Of a DNA stretch of 64,000 nucleotides, positions 11,325-21,879 are shown one piece after another (the stretch's first letter is position 1; every line of letters starts with the position of its first letter). The notes under the pieces were generated by a model. That model was not told the origin of the DNA. It ran no database searches and saw only the letters and a program-made list of their open reading frames with translations. Source of the stretch: Calliphora vicina (lineage: Eukaryota; Arthropoda; Insecta; Diptera; Calliphoridae); the NCBI RefSeq assembly GCF_958450345.1, contig NC_088784.1, positions 55,050,247-55,114,246 of the forward strand, written 5' to 3'. Position numbers and translations under genes: made by a program.

Positions 11325-11799
11325 TTCTTGATATATTTAGGATGCTGTACGCTGAAAGTGGGCAATATGCATACCTATACATACTATACATATGTATGTA
11401 CTAATTATTATAAAAAATAAAAATAAAGGTGAAGGGTATATAAGATTCGGCATAGGCGAATATAGCACTCTTACTTGTTTTTATAATAATTTACACCAAC
11501 CAAACTTCAAATAAACTTGTTTCTATAACTTTTTGTTTAACCCTGGAAGGTTACTCTTCATTTTAGTACTTTAAGGTTACTCTTCGTCAAATCGACGAAC
11601 TATTTTTAAAAAACGTTCTAACGGAACGATTTTTAAAGTAAAAAATAAATAAAAAATGTTTTTAGTTTTTATAATACAAATGTAAACACATTTTTAATTA
11701 TTTGCCTTATTTTACGCATGAGACACAAAGTTCAACTCTGTGTTCACCACAGATAATTTTCTTGCATATATTACATGTAGTTTTCGTAATTATGCGTTT

Positions 11800-11943
11800 G
11801 ATATAGACAGAGGTGACATAGTTTACGCATTTTTTGTCTTTATCAACATTTTCTCCACCTTTTTGGGGATTGATATAGACAGAGGTGACATAGTTTACGC
11901 ATTTTTTGTCTTTATCAACATTTTCTCCACCTTTTTGGGGATT
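11800..11943. repeat. 72-bp in-frame tandem duplication in the transposase tail
   Basis: Two identical 72-bp units (11800-11871 and 11872-11943) lie in the piggyBac Cys-rich tail. On the coding strand each unit gives 24 codons including GGENVDKDKKCVNYV, so the duplication keeps frame and doubles one Cys-containing segment. The identity of the two copies suggests a recent event. Confidence 0.85.
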
Positions 11944-12525
11944 AGGTATTATATTTTGACATTTTCTTTAAGCCTCGAAAGATTCTTGGAAATCTTTCAG
12001 GCACTGCCGTCGGTTTTTGGGTTTTTGACCTTTATGGAACATATTGTGATACAGAAGTATTATTTAAAATTCCCCAAAATAGACACATTGTCCACCTGTT
12101 TGTTTTTCGAGAACACGAGACAATGCTGAACATTTTATCCAAAGTTTCGACACCGCATTTTGTCTGTCAAATTCTAAAATGTAGGGTTTTCCCTTTTTCG
12201 GATTTATGGTTACTTTTTCATCGCAACTTGATCAAATATATACAATTTTATTTGGTTTTGGTTTGTAGGATAATAAAGTCAGTTCATTGTCGTAACAAAA
12301 CATGGATAGATGCTCGCAGGCCTTTTACATAGACCATTTCCTTTGGATTTTCTCTGTTCATAAAAGTGTCAACAATAGTTAATTTATAGGGTTCCAGTAG
12401 TAGTGTTTTGGCAAGGGGAACTGATGTGAACCAGTTATCCATTTCAACATTGCGATTCGTTCCATGAACAGTTTTCGTCAGCACTTTTAATCTATCTCCC
12501 AGAGAAATTGCTGTTGTATTAGACT

Positions 12526-12603
12526 CTAATAGTAATGCCGCATTACTATTAGCTCTAATAATTAGAGCCCAAAAAGTCACACTATTCAATAGTGTGACTT
12601 TTT
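12526..12603. repeat. Chain of three perfect hairpins
   Basis: CTAATAGTAATG (12526-12537) pairs with CATTACTATTAG (12541-12552). GCTCTAAT (12552-12559) pairs with ATTAGAGC (12561-12568). AAAAAGTCACACTATT (12571-12586) pairs with its inverse at 12588-12603 across a single base. They lie at the broken N-terminal side of the conserved transposase block. Confidence 0.85.
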
Positions 12604-12659
12604 GACTATTATATTAGTTATACATTCTCTCCGCTCTCACCACGAATCGGTATTGCCCG

Positions 12660-14234
12660 CAGTGTTGCCACAATTTAAAAATGTTTGTAACCAAGTTTGT
12701 TTAAAAAAATAACCAAAATGCTAAAAAAAAGTAACCAAAAAAAAATTATTGGAAACGTCATGTTTTTATACTTCAAGATAAATTTTATGTCAAGATTTCA
12801 CCATTTACAATATTATGAAAATTATCTCTTAATCACAAAATATTCAGAAAAATCTACCGGAATAATTTTTAATTAAATATAAATATATTTTTTTTTCTAT
12901 TTTACACAATTATTTTTACTGAATGTAAATCTTTTAATTTTTTTAAAATGTACTGCATGTAATAACTGACTTGTTTGTTGATGTTGGATTAAGGAGAAGA
13001 AAATTTTACATGATATTTTGTTGTTGGGCAAGAGTATTGCGCAACTAAATTGCCTAGTGTGAAAGGGGTCATAGTTTTTCAAATATTACACTTTTTCTGT
13101 GGTATCTGCATGCAGCCTGTGATTTTTAATAAAATCTAAAGAAATAGCTAAGGTTGAATCTAACTAAATATTATATTTAAACTTTCTTGTTCACATATTT
13201 TTAATCTTATTCAATTTAAGAATCGATCAGAGGAACAAAATTGACATTTTAATTTGCTGCAGCGAAAAATATAATTGATAACACGTATATGGACATTTAT
13301 TTTTAAAACTTTATTTTTATGGTTATTCTATATTTGTTTGGTTATTCTATATGTTTCTTCTTATTGGTTAAATATTGCATAAATTGAAATAAATGTATAC
13401 ATAAATCTGATACAAAAAAATAGTACTGTTTTTAATACTCTACTTTGATAAACATTGTAAGATATTTTGACCAAAAACGCTGCGTATCACGTAAATACAA
13501 AATTCAAATTTATATTGCTGTACCTAAAAAATTTATTTAAAAAAAAATATTTTTTTTGGGATGTAAAATTTCTAACTAATTTTTCATTTTAATTCACTTT
13601 AATGTGCAGTATTAAATTTTTATTTAGGATAAAGCAAAAATAGTCAAATTTCAACATTCTTGAAATATCAGACAAATATTCCAAAACATCTACCAGAATT
13701 ACTATACTCATATTCTAGGTTGTAGTACCCAAAATTTAGAGGAAAAATGTCAAAAAATCGGATATGTAATGTGAATATAAAAACGGCGATATTTCGAAAA
13801 CGCGAGCAGACTGGAAAAAACAAGTTTAACATAGTACTGAGGGTTCATCAACTCTTACAAAACGAAATTGAAATTTTCGGCACCAAAATGTCAGTTCCGC
13901 TGTGTAATTAAACCAATATTGGGAACTCATTTACATTCCTAAATCACAAAAATCGTAAATATCTTTTAAAAAAATTATTCGTTCTCAAATCTTTTGATAT
14001 AATTTCAAAGAGCTTGAATTGCCAATCACGATAGATATAATTTGTTTATGAAAACTTTCACGTAAAATTATACACCTACAACAAGTATTAACACATTCAT
14101 AGTCTTAGAATGAAAAATCTTTCTATAACAAAATGTTTTGAAAAAAGTAACCAAAATGAAAAATAAATACACATCTACACATCAGGAATAAAAATAACCA
14201 ATTTTGGTTATAAATAACCAAAACGGCAACACTG
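12660..14234. mobile_element. Non-autonomous hAT element in piggyBac
   Basis: The ends CAGTGTTGCCACAATTT (12660) and, inverse, CAGTGTTGCCGTTTTGG (ending 14234) share the first 11 bases and have the hAT CAG-x-GTTG form. Flanking 8-mers ATTGCCCG and GTTGCCAG match at 6 of 8 positions, an aged target duplication. AATAACCAAA/AGTAACCAAA words are repeated just inside both ends (about 12690-12740 and 14145-14222). The 1.5-kb interior has no transposase frame. Confidence 0.8.
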
Positions 14235-14588
14235 GTTGCCAGTAAACTCTTCGTCGTTCGAGTACACACCTGTCATATTCAACTGGAAAAAAATTTGTAT
14301 TCAGCGTACGTCCGCTCATTTAGAGTTTTCGCCATTAACTAACGTTGTTGACAAAAAGAGAGTAATTTGAACACGCATAAAAAAGTTATATGATAAATAG
14401 TAAATGAGCTTCGTCGATTCGACGAACAGTAACCATCCAGGGTTAATATTGTTTATTTCTTTTATCTTATGTAATTATTAGCATAAAACGTTCGACAAAC
14501 TAACCACTACTATTAAATAAAATAAATTACGTCAAAAACTGACAGATGGCATAAATAAAAATAAAATAATAAATTTTTATTAACATGC

Positions 14589-14835
14589 AAAAAACCCTCT
14601 ATCTGATCATATCCATACACATTGAATATTTTTGAAAAGCAAAACCCTCTATCTATCATATAGTCCACAATAATGCAAAATTTTAAAAACCAATTACATG
14701 TGGGATTCAGTAGTTGCTTTTAAAAAATATTGTAGAATACCGAATTTTAATAACTCAAGTAATACGAGAAAAAAAACAGTTTTTTGGCTTTCCTGAAGAG
14801 TTGTGTTTTTCAAGATAGAGGGTTTTGAATATAGT
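14589..14835. repeat. Small inverted repeat around AACCCTCTATCT
   Basis: AAAACCCTCTATCT occurs at about 14590 and 14642, and the inverse AGATAGAGGGTTTTG at about 14814. This looks like the ends of a small TIR element with a duplicated left end. No target duplication or coding content is seen. Confidence 0.4.
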
Positions 14836-14839
14836 CCCT

Positions 14840-15930
14840 CGATAAAAAATTTTTGGAATCTTTGAATTTTACAAATTATTAAATTTTGAAACATAAAGTT
14901 AGAAATGCACAAAACTAATTGTACTACATGCTAACTGTCGAATTAAGCTTTAGCAAAATTAATCGGATAATCGAGTAGCTTATTGAAGACCCTACTGTGT
15001 ACACATACTGACATACATACCAAAAAATACTCTTGTATGATTGTTACTTTTAAAATGAGGTATTAGTTGCTTTTATTATTTCTTAGTTTCCTATTTCCGC
15101 CTTCATTTCCTGTGCATTTTTTCTTTTGTCTAAAAACTAAAAGTTCTTTACACGCATTTGAACCAAAAAAATAATGTTTTCTAATATCTTTCTCAATGCT
15201 CGCATATGAGAAAAATGTGTTTTTTGTTTTTCTACGTGGGTTGTATGGAAACTTTTTAGACAATGACATTTAGTATGTCAAAACAATACTAATTTAATTG
15301 AGGTAAAACATATAAAAGTTTGCGGGAATATTTCTTAATAAAAGGAAACTGGAAGGATTTCAATCAAGTCTACTTAATAATTAAAGCAGGATTCTTCCAC
15401 TTATTTGTAACATGTTTCATTTTCCTTCCTTCTTTTGTCACATACGGAAATGGCGTAATATGGAATTAATTACGATGTATGTATGAATGATAGTATATAT
15501 ACATTTTACTATTTAAGAGGTACATATAATAACATAAGAAATAAATTGACAAAATAGTACAAACTACAGGAATATACTTAGCACAATGATACAAAAGTGA
15601 AAGAAAAAAATATGCAGGGGTTCTCATGTAGCAATTCTGTTTTGCTGAAATCCATAGAGTACCAAAATACTTACAGATGTTCTAAAAGTTACAACTTCAA
15701 AACATCAGAAATATGTTCTTCTGAAACCAATTTTAAAGTTGTATCTTTTGCCTTTTAAACAGAAAAATATTTGTAAAAATCGGTTAGAAAATGACTGAGT
15801 TAAGGTCGGTTAAAGTCAGGGTGTTAACCAACTAAAAAAACTATTAGCAATGTTTTTTTTTAAAAAAAAGAATATCACGCAGGCATTTGTATGAAAAAAC
15901 CGAAAAAGTAGAAAGAATTTTCTCTTCTAC
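14840..15930. other. Unassigned AT-rich sequence
   Basis: No gene is supported. The part around 15610-15670 (ATGCAGGGGTTCTCAT and ATTCTGTTTTGCTG) is repeated, inverted and diverged, around 23050-23120, so some of this is a further dispersed repeat. Confidence 0.35.
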
Positions 15931-15944
15931 AACCATAAAACCTT

Positions 15945-16321
15945 ATTATAATTTGTTTCTAAAGAATTGATTGAGAATTGCATATGATAGGGTTACAAAG
16001 CTGCATTTCTGTGAAAAAGAAGAAATACATCACCAATTGTGTACAAAACCGACATTATGGATAATGATCAGAAGCCACTAAACAACACATTGTTTAAAAA
16101 TTAACAATGGACCTTTTAGTAGAAACCAGGTCCCAGAATATATGGCAAAAACAAAGCAAACCTGGCCCAATTTTAAAAAACCTGTTGACGTTATGATTTT
16201 ATCACACAGGTCTGAGTTTCCAAAAAAAATATTTGCTATTTGTTCAGTGAAAAACCACTCTTTGAAATACAAAAATGAAACTGATTGGTTACAGGGGAAA
16301 AACATATATAACATACATTAA
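15945..16321 (+). pseudogene. Unidentified protein-coding remnant
   Basis: The 3' part, 16086-16321, is open to TAA at the end and reads NNGPFSRNQVPEYMAKTKQT, then WPNFKKPVDVMILSHRSEF, then AICSVKNHSLKYKNETDWL and GKNIYNIH. The 5' part, 15970-16077, in another frame reads RIAYDRVTKLHFCEKEE. Residue composition is protein-like and unlike the flanks, with Trp, Cys and paired charges. I do not recognise the family. With a frame change and stop near 16078 it is probably a broken transposon or host-gene piece. The overlapping minus-strand frame is its shadow. Confidence 0.35.
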
Positions 16322-16324
16322 GTA

Positions 16325-18545
16325 TCCTAATGAAATATAAAAAATTGTCTGAGAATATTTTTTTAGGTAATTAGCTCAAAAATTATGATACCTATATATC
16401 CCATGGTTTAATAATTCATTGTAACCCAGTGTTTTTTCCATTAAATAGACCACAAATGCAGGTAGCTGTGTATTTGTAAAATATATCTAAAAATAAAAAA
16501 ATTGTAATTCACAGTTATCATTTATACTTACGTAGATTTTCATTGAATTGTGTTTGTTAACAGTTGATTCAATTGGGTTTTAGTTATTTCAATCGAATAG
16601 TATATGCAACATGCAAATTCGATTGAACATTAATTCGCTTTCTCTGTATAATTATGTATGTTGTGTAAGAGAGACTGAACATTTTAGATAATTGCATAAT
16701 ACTTTAGGAAGCAATAACTGGTTTTCATGAAAAAAATTTCGTTTAGCTGCCTAATACAAAATTAAATCAAAACAAAATAAGGAAAATACGATTTTGAAAA
16801 AATTAGAAGTTTGCAACTTCTTAATAATTTGAAACGTAGCTAAAATAACAAATTTGTCGTTATGTTTAGACGGAAAAATCACAAAGCTTCATGTAAATTA
16901 TTTGCTGTTAGCTGCTTTTTTGGGCAGTAAACTTAAATGCACTTACCAGCATCAATGAGCACGTAAGTGTATTAAGGTTAACTGCATTTTTATTTTACCT
17001 GCACAAAATATCGTTCAAAGTTGGTTGTGCACGTAAGTCAAAATTACTGTATGACGTTTCTGACAGAAGTGGCAAAACTTGAACTAAAATGGTACCAATT
17101 TCGCTGGTGTGTACACAAACGTATGTACAATTCGTTTCGTACTCAACAATTTTAAGCTCCACTAACCTCCATGTTGCCATGTAATGGGAAATTTATTCTC
17201 TATGATTGTAATTGCTACAAAATTAACACCCTTTAATATAATACTCTTAATCACATGTTTCCTTTTTGAACAAATATTCGAAATTAAATTTAAACTGTCT
17301 CATCACCTATCTTAAAAGTTGGCTCCTTTTCTTCATTTTAATAGCTTTAATCTGCTTCAAATGTCAGTTTCCTTTCCCCCTAGTAAGTATTTACATCTAA
17401 CAAATAAGTTGTGTAGATTTAACGTGCATAAAGTTTTTACATTTATAGGCTGAGGATAATGAATTTAAATAAGCATATCATCAAATAACTAAAAACCTAC
17501 CAACACATCGTTAAATCAATAAACCAACCAATCTTTGTTCCTTAAACAATTCTGAAAACCAAAACGGAACTGAGACAACAAGAAAATGTAAAAACAAATA
17601 TCCCTTACAACAACAGTAACAATCACAACTCAAAATAAAATAGAAAGACAAAACAAAAAACACAAAAATGAAAAGTACTTTGTAACAGAAACAAGCCTTG
17701 GGCCAAAACTATTTACATACATACAAACTCACAAACTTACTTAATGTCTAATGGAAGCAACAGCAAAAACAACGATGACTCTGTATAACGAACAGAACGA
17801 CAACAGCTATAAAGGAGTAATAGTTAAAATAAAAGAGGCCACTTGAGCACAAATAAAATATTAATAAAATAGAAGAAAAACACACACAAGGAGGAAAACA
17901 AATAAAATTGAAGAGTAGAAAACGAATGAAAAGTTGGACACGGAGTACAAGGGGAAATGTCTGCTGCCCATTCAAATATAAATGGAAAAACGGGGCATAA
18001 TAAAGAATACTTAAAGCGAAAATGCAACTAAATAACAATCAAATACACCAACCAAATAATTCTTCGACTATGTCCCACAGGATCGACTGTACAATGCTTC
18101 ATCTACGTTTTGTTTTGATACTTATTTAAACAATTGTCCAACACACTGGCGCACATTCTTATAAACGCACATCACTTTCTGAAAAAACTTACCAACAATG
18201 ATGTTTAAATAATATTTAAGGAGTTATAAATTCGTTCAATAAATCTTTGTTGAATTCACAATAAAAATTATTAACTAAAACTTAAATAGTACATTTACTG
18301 CTTTTGTAATCTTATGATGTTTTCTTTTCTGGCTAAATGATGCCTCTACTCTTATCCTTACTTGCTGATCGGCTATTAACAGAAGTTCTTCTGCGTATAA
18401 TATCAGACATCATGAGTTTCTTAGGAAAATAAGATTTTGAAATTCATATAACTTCTAAAATATGAGATTTGAATGCACTCTCACTATTATCAGTCTGAAA
18501 TGGTGAAAAACTAGTAAAAATCTGTGCACGAAGAGGAGATTATTA
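16325..18545. other. Unassigned non-coding sequence
   Basis: No gene or element end is supported. 17480-18060 is rich in A and C with CAACA words, which creates long spurious minus-strand frames of Phe, Cys and Leu. 16900-17040 has two ACGTAAGT words flanking GTGCACG-type text but no clear repeat structure. Confidence 0.35.
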
Positions 18546-18549
18546 GCAA

Positions 18550-18795
18550 AAAAATTAAAAAAGGCCCATTTTGAAAAAAAAGTTCGAATTTGCAAAAATG
18601 GGCCAATAATTGTATGTCTTGAGTTACAAAATAAAAAAAATTTTAAAAAGGGCCCATTTTGGAAAAAAAACGATTTTGCAAAAAAAAAATAAAAAAATTG
18701 TATGTCTTGCGTTACAAACTATTTATTTTGATAGATATCCCACTCGCATCCCACTAAGCGACCAAATATTTCCTAAAGGAATAGACCCAAGCTTT
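18550..18795 (+). repeat. Family-A foldback element, left remainder
   Basis: Contains GGCCCATTTTG, ATTGTATGTCTTGAGTTAC and the inverse of the tandem unit, TATCCCACTCGCATCCCACT followed by AAGCGACC. It continues at 21308 after the LINE, so this is one element split by the LINE insertion. Confidence 0.65.
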
Positions 18796-18990
18796 TTTCT
18801 TTTTTTTTCATCATTTATTTATTTTATCTTCATTATTTAATGAACTAACAATAAGTGGTTCAAATCTTATATCTAATAATTATTATTTAATTAGTCCAGC
18901 CAGTGCCGGAAGAAAAAATTTTGTATTCATGGTTGTTTTGGTTAAATTGGCATTCTTCCTTCTAGATTAGGTCTGCTGTGTCCCTCCTTC

Positions 18991-19209
18991 TTAATCGAGG
19001 CCACGGTTATCTAATATGTTGCGGGCCAGCTGATTTGAGTGAACTTCAAGTTTTTTTAAATATTTTTGTACATTTTTCGAGATTTCAGTTTTTACAATGG
19101 GCACGTTTAGATCTTTGTGTATATTCTCGTTTTTGATATACCAGGGGGCAACTGTAATCATTCTTAGAAACTTGTTTTGGCGTCTTTGGATCTTTTCTAC
19201 ATTTGCCAT
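18991..19209 (-). pseudogene. LINE ORF2 C-terminal segment
   Basis: Reads EKIQRRQNKFLRMITVAPWY, then IKNENIHKDLNVPIV and ends LARNILDNRGLD. The Q-R-x-QNK-x-LR-x-I and PWY-x-x-N-x-x-I-H-x-DL pattern is the usual end of Jockey ORF2, and the same block recurs at 51830-52096 and 59930-60136. A frame change separates it from the RT. Confidence 0.85.
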
Positions 19210-19316
19210 AACACCATATCGGTTTTATGATCATGTTATAAAGTAGATATCTAAACTAAGCGTAGAGTTTCTGCCATAAGGCAATTAATTTGAATTGATT
19301 TCAATTTCATTTGAGT

Positions 19317-20105
19317 CTACTTTGCATCTATATGACTTTTCCATGTAAGGCGACGATCGAGATGTATTCCGAGGTATTTCACTTCCGATTGTTGAATTAT
19401 TGTTTGGTTATTGATATGAATAGGGGGGCATGATTCTCTACGCAATGTAAATGTAATGTGTGTACATTTTTGCTCGTTGACTTTAATTTTCCATTGTTTT
19501 AACCATTTTTCTAATTCAAATATGTGGTTTTGTAAGTGACGAGACGCTTCTTGAGGGTTTTCATGAATGCTTAGAATAGCAGTATCATCAGCAAATGTTG
19601 ATGTATGAGTGCGATTGTTAGTTGGCATATCAGACGAATACATCAAATATAAAAAAGGTCCCAGGATACTGCCTTGGGGGACTCCAGCTTCAATGGGTTG
19701 TGCAGCACTTAAAAAGTTTCCCTCTTTAACCTTAAATGTTCCACCAGTTAAATAGCTTTTCAACAGCTTATGTGTGTTTGCGGGTAAATTTTGACTCAGT
19801 TTGTATATTAATCCAGCATGCCATACCTTATCAAACGCTTGAGAGATGTCGATGAAGAGTGTAGAACAGTATTTCTTTTCTTCAAACGCTTTTCTCACCA
19901 TATTTACAAGTCTATGGGTTTGTTCGATAGTACTGTGTTTTCGTCTAAATCCAAATTGATGATTCGGAATGCAATTGTTTTCAGTTAACATCTGGTACAA
20001 CTTGTTCATAAGTATCTTCTCAAATAGCTTTGATATATTAGACAATAGGCTGGTGGGTTTGTATGATTCTACATTTGTGTGATCTTTTCTCGGCTTGGGT
20101 ATCAT
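19317..20105 (-). pseudogene. LINE reverse transcriptase domain (ORF2)
   Basis: An open 262-residue segment has the RT palm and fingers in order: SYKPTSLLSNISKLFEK (residues 14-30), LFIDISQAFDKVWH (83-96) with the first catalytic Asp, GVPQGSILGP (141-150), and FADDTAIL (171-178) with the catalytic Asp pair, then the KYLGIHLDRRLTWKSHI block. It copies the element RNA at the nicked target. All catalytic residues are kept, but upstream and downstream parts of ORF2 are in other frames. It is the best-preserved coding sequence in the window and is Jockey-clade by these motifs. Confidence 0.9.
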
Positions 20106-20380
20106 GGTAACCAGTGAAACCTTCTATTCTGGAGGATAATATTCAAGTCGTAATATATAACATTAAAAATAAAAAGAATTATTTTTATTGCTATCCGGGG
20201 TAGCTCCATAAGCATCTTGTTACTGATCTTGTCCATACCAGGCGCTTTCTTGGGATTTAAATCAAAAATAGCATTTTCGCTGCTCCAAAATGGGGTGCAA
20301 CAGGTGGCAACTCAATTGCTTCGTTTGATGTTTTCGGTGTAAATACTTTTGTTAAATGATTAACAAACAGATTCCCTTTG

Positions 20381-20569
20381 TCAGTATAATTTTTTGCCCA
20401 ACCACCACTTGAATTTTGTTGCTCGCCGTAATGAGTAATCCGATTGCGGGGTTGCGTCCAGGCTTTCTAAATATTTATTCAATGATTCCATTTTTCGAAA
20501 TTCCAAGAGCTTTTTAAGTTTTTTTATACAATCTTTAAGCTTCGATTTTAGTTGGGGGGATCTGTGCAA
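20381..20569 (-). pseudogene. LINE ORF2 linker between endonuclease and RT
   Basis: Reads HRSPQLKSKLKDCIKKLKKL, then ESLDATPQSDYSLRRATKF. This matches the typical Jockey linker with RSP-x-LKS and LDAT-x-x-x-DYSLW-x-AT, here with Trp replaced by Arg. It belongs to the same broken ORF2. Confidence 0.75.
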
Positions 20570-20735
20570 TTGCCACTCTCTGCGAAATCTTCTTTTTTCA
20601 TTTAAGAGCCGTCGACATCTGCAGAATTAATTCTATTATATCTGATTTGTCGGGGGGTTTGGGTTGCATGTTGAGCAGCCAGTTTGAGATTTCTATCGAA
20701 ATTGATAAGAGAGTGATCGATGTTTTCTGGTGTTC

Positions 20736-21303
20736 TTAGCGGTATGTTTTCCGAGCAATGTGTACTGAGGTATTTTTTATATTTGACGAATTTAATCTTG
20801 TGCCTGCCATCGCTAAATTACCAGTCGGGGATACAATTTCTAGGGGGCTCAATAAAGTAACAATAGTGGGTGAGTGATCTAAAGATAGTTCCAGCAAGGA
20901 TTCAATTTGAATCATTTCTTTAGGGATATTTTTCATCACGCTAAAATCAATAACATCCGGTATTTTTCGTGGGTCAGTAGGCCAGTAAGTAGGTTGGCCG
21001 CTCGAAAGCACATTCAAATGCATTTTAGAAATTGTATCGAACAAAACCTTTAGGGGTAATCAGTCGAGATCCCCAGAATGTGTGTTTAGCATTATAATCG
21101 CCAGCATCCAGGAAACGGGGGCCTAGTGATTTAAAAAATCTATTATATTGACTTTCTGTAATTGAAAATCTAGGGGGTGAGTATATCGATGAAATCACTA
21201 AGTTTCTATGAAAATCTTCAAGACAGATTGTAGTAGCTTGAAGATAATCTTCGCAAAAATCACACATTAAGTAGTGTTTGATTCGAGCTTTTATTAAAAT
21301 TGC
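20736..21303 (-). pseudogene. LINE apurinic-type endonuclease domain (ORF2 N-part)
   Basis: From the truncation point the frame reads STAILIKARIKHY, then IYSPPRF and FLDAGDYNAKHTFWGSRLI, the Jockey-type endonuclease core with the catalytic Asp-Tyr-Asn triad and the following His. After a frame shift near 21030-21040 it continues with the YWPTDPRKIPDVIDF block and LSLDHSPTIV, where the SDH motif typical of these nucleases appears as LDH. The domain nicks target DNA to prime reverse transcription. The frameshift and the altered SDH mean it is inactive. Confidence 0.85.
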
Positions 21304-21307
21304 CGTG

Positions 21308-21664
21308 CTTTCTTTTGAGCTAAAAAATAAATAAAAAAAGTGTCCATTTTGAAAAAAAAGTCAAACAAATTTTTGATTTTGCGAAAAAAAGTCAAAAAAT
21401 ATTTCGGAAAACAAATATTAAAAGTTTTTTATTTTTTTTAAAAATATTTTTTTTCGAAAGATCGAAGAAAGAGCTATCTAAGCTATTTGGGACACATTTT
21501 ACTAAAAACAATAGTTAGTAAGATACATGAATAAGAAAAAACACCTGCTTGGGCAAAATGTCAGAGAGTTCTCGACCGATCTTGTTGAAAAATTGTGTCT
21601 GAGTTACTATCCGATAGGAAGACATCGGTTTTAAAAATTGGTTCATTTGACATGAAATCCCACA
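21308..21664 (+). repeat. Family-A foldback element, right remainder
   Basis: Continues the element cut by the LINE: GTCCATTTTGAAAA, the AAGATCGAAGAAAGAGCTAT block, GGGACACATTTTACT and an end TTTGACATGAAATCCCACA, followed by TATGTATATA. It is the inverted (right) half. Confidence 0.7.
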
Positions 21665-21879
21665 TATGTATATAATTTTTTGTAATCAGAACACAAACGA
21701 AGTAATAGGACCGTTTTAAAAGTTGAACATAATCAAGGTGTAATATTTTGGAGACCACTGGCCGCACCCTTGGTGGGCGCATCCGGTCCCAATTCTAAAC
21801 ATAAACTTGACAACGCTGCTTCTTTGCACATGTCAAAGTTCATTCAAATCGGACTAAGGGTTTATAAGTTTCAGATTTA

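Larger units (their letters stand above)
9214..11477 (+). mobile_element. DINE-1/HINE-like element (family C) carrying two nested insertions
   Basis: It starts near TTATTCACCTTCGTGAGAAG, proceeds through the GGGTATATATAAG block, a CCGTCTGTCTGTCCGTCTGT microsatellite block and ATCTTGGGGATCC, and ends with GGTGAAGGGTATATAAGATT and a terminal CTTACTTG at 11470-11477. The 5' CACCTTC...GAAGGGTATATA and 3' GGTGAAGGGTATATA form subterminal inverted repeats. A family-B HINE (9661-10397) and an 802-bp hAT element (10523-11324) interrupt it. Without them the element is about 0.7 kb. Confidence 0.65.
11707..14276 (-). pseudogene. piggyBac transposase (DDE_Tnp_1_7), broken
   Basis: The presumed ATG is at 14274-14276, giving MTGVYSNDEEFTGN before the hAT insertion splits the frame; it resumes RAIPIRGESGENV and stops. 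After a deletion of most of the catalytic region, 12284-12589 reads HGTNRNVEMDNWFTSVPLAK and LLLEPYKLTIVDTF, the strongly conserved piggyBac block around a catalytic Asp. Further down, about 12148 to 12030 reads GVETLDKM and RKTNRWTM, matching the family's GVD-x-LDQM region. The C-terminus (stop TAA at 11707-11709) is the Cys-rich zinc-binding tail with CNICKKIICGEHRVELCVSC. Frameshifts, stops, a deletion, a 72-bp in-frame duplication and the hAT insertion make it non-functional. Family identity is secure from these motifs. Confidence 0.85.
11541..14442 (-). mobile_element. piggyBac element, interrupted by hAT
   Basis: TTAA occurs at both borders (11537-11540 and 14443-14446). The inverted ends are CCCTGGAAGGTTACTCTTC on the left and, inverse, CCCTGGATGGTTACTGTTC on the right, followed on both sides by a CGTCGAxTCGACG palindrome-like block. 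TTAA target sites and CCCTGG-type ends are diagnostic of piggyBac, and the interior encodes piggyBac transposase pieces. Removing the 1575-bp hAT insertion and its duplication leaves about 1.3 kb, so the element is also internally deleted and non-autonomous. Confidence 0.9.
18790..21307 (-). mobile_element. Jockey-clade LINE, 5'-truncated, inserted in family A
   Basis: A minus-strand non-LTR retrotransposon: endonuclease (21300-20740), linker (20570-20380), reverse transcriptase (20105-19317) and the C-terminal region (19209-18991), followed by a 3' UTR and an A-rich tail (poly-T on the plus strand at about 18790-18830). The start of the endonuclease and all of ORF1 are missing, the usual 5' truncation. 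Family-A sequence on both sides shows the insertion site. Confidence 0.9.

Noticed and set aside
17748..18038. Cys/Phe/Leu-rich minus-strand frames resembling membrane proteins
   Set aside because: Produced by an A- and C-rich, CAACA-type low-complexity region read backwards; two overlapping frames look alike.
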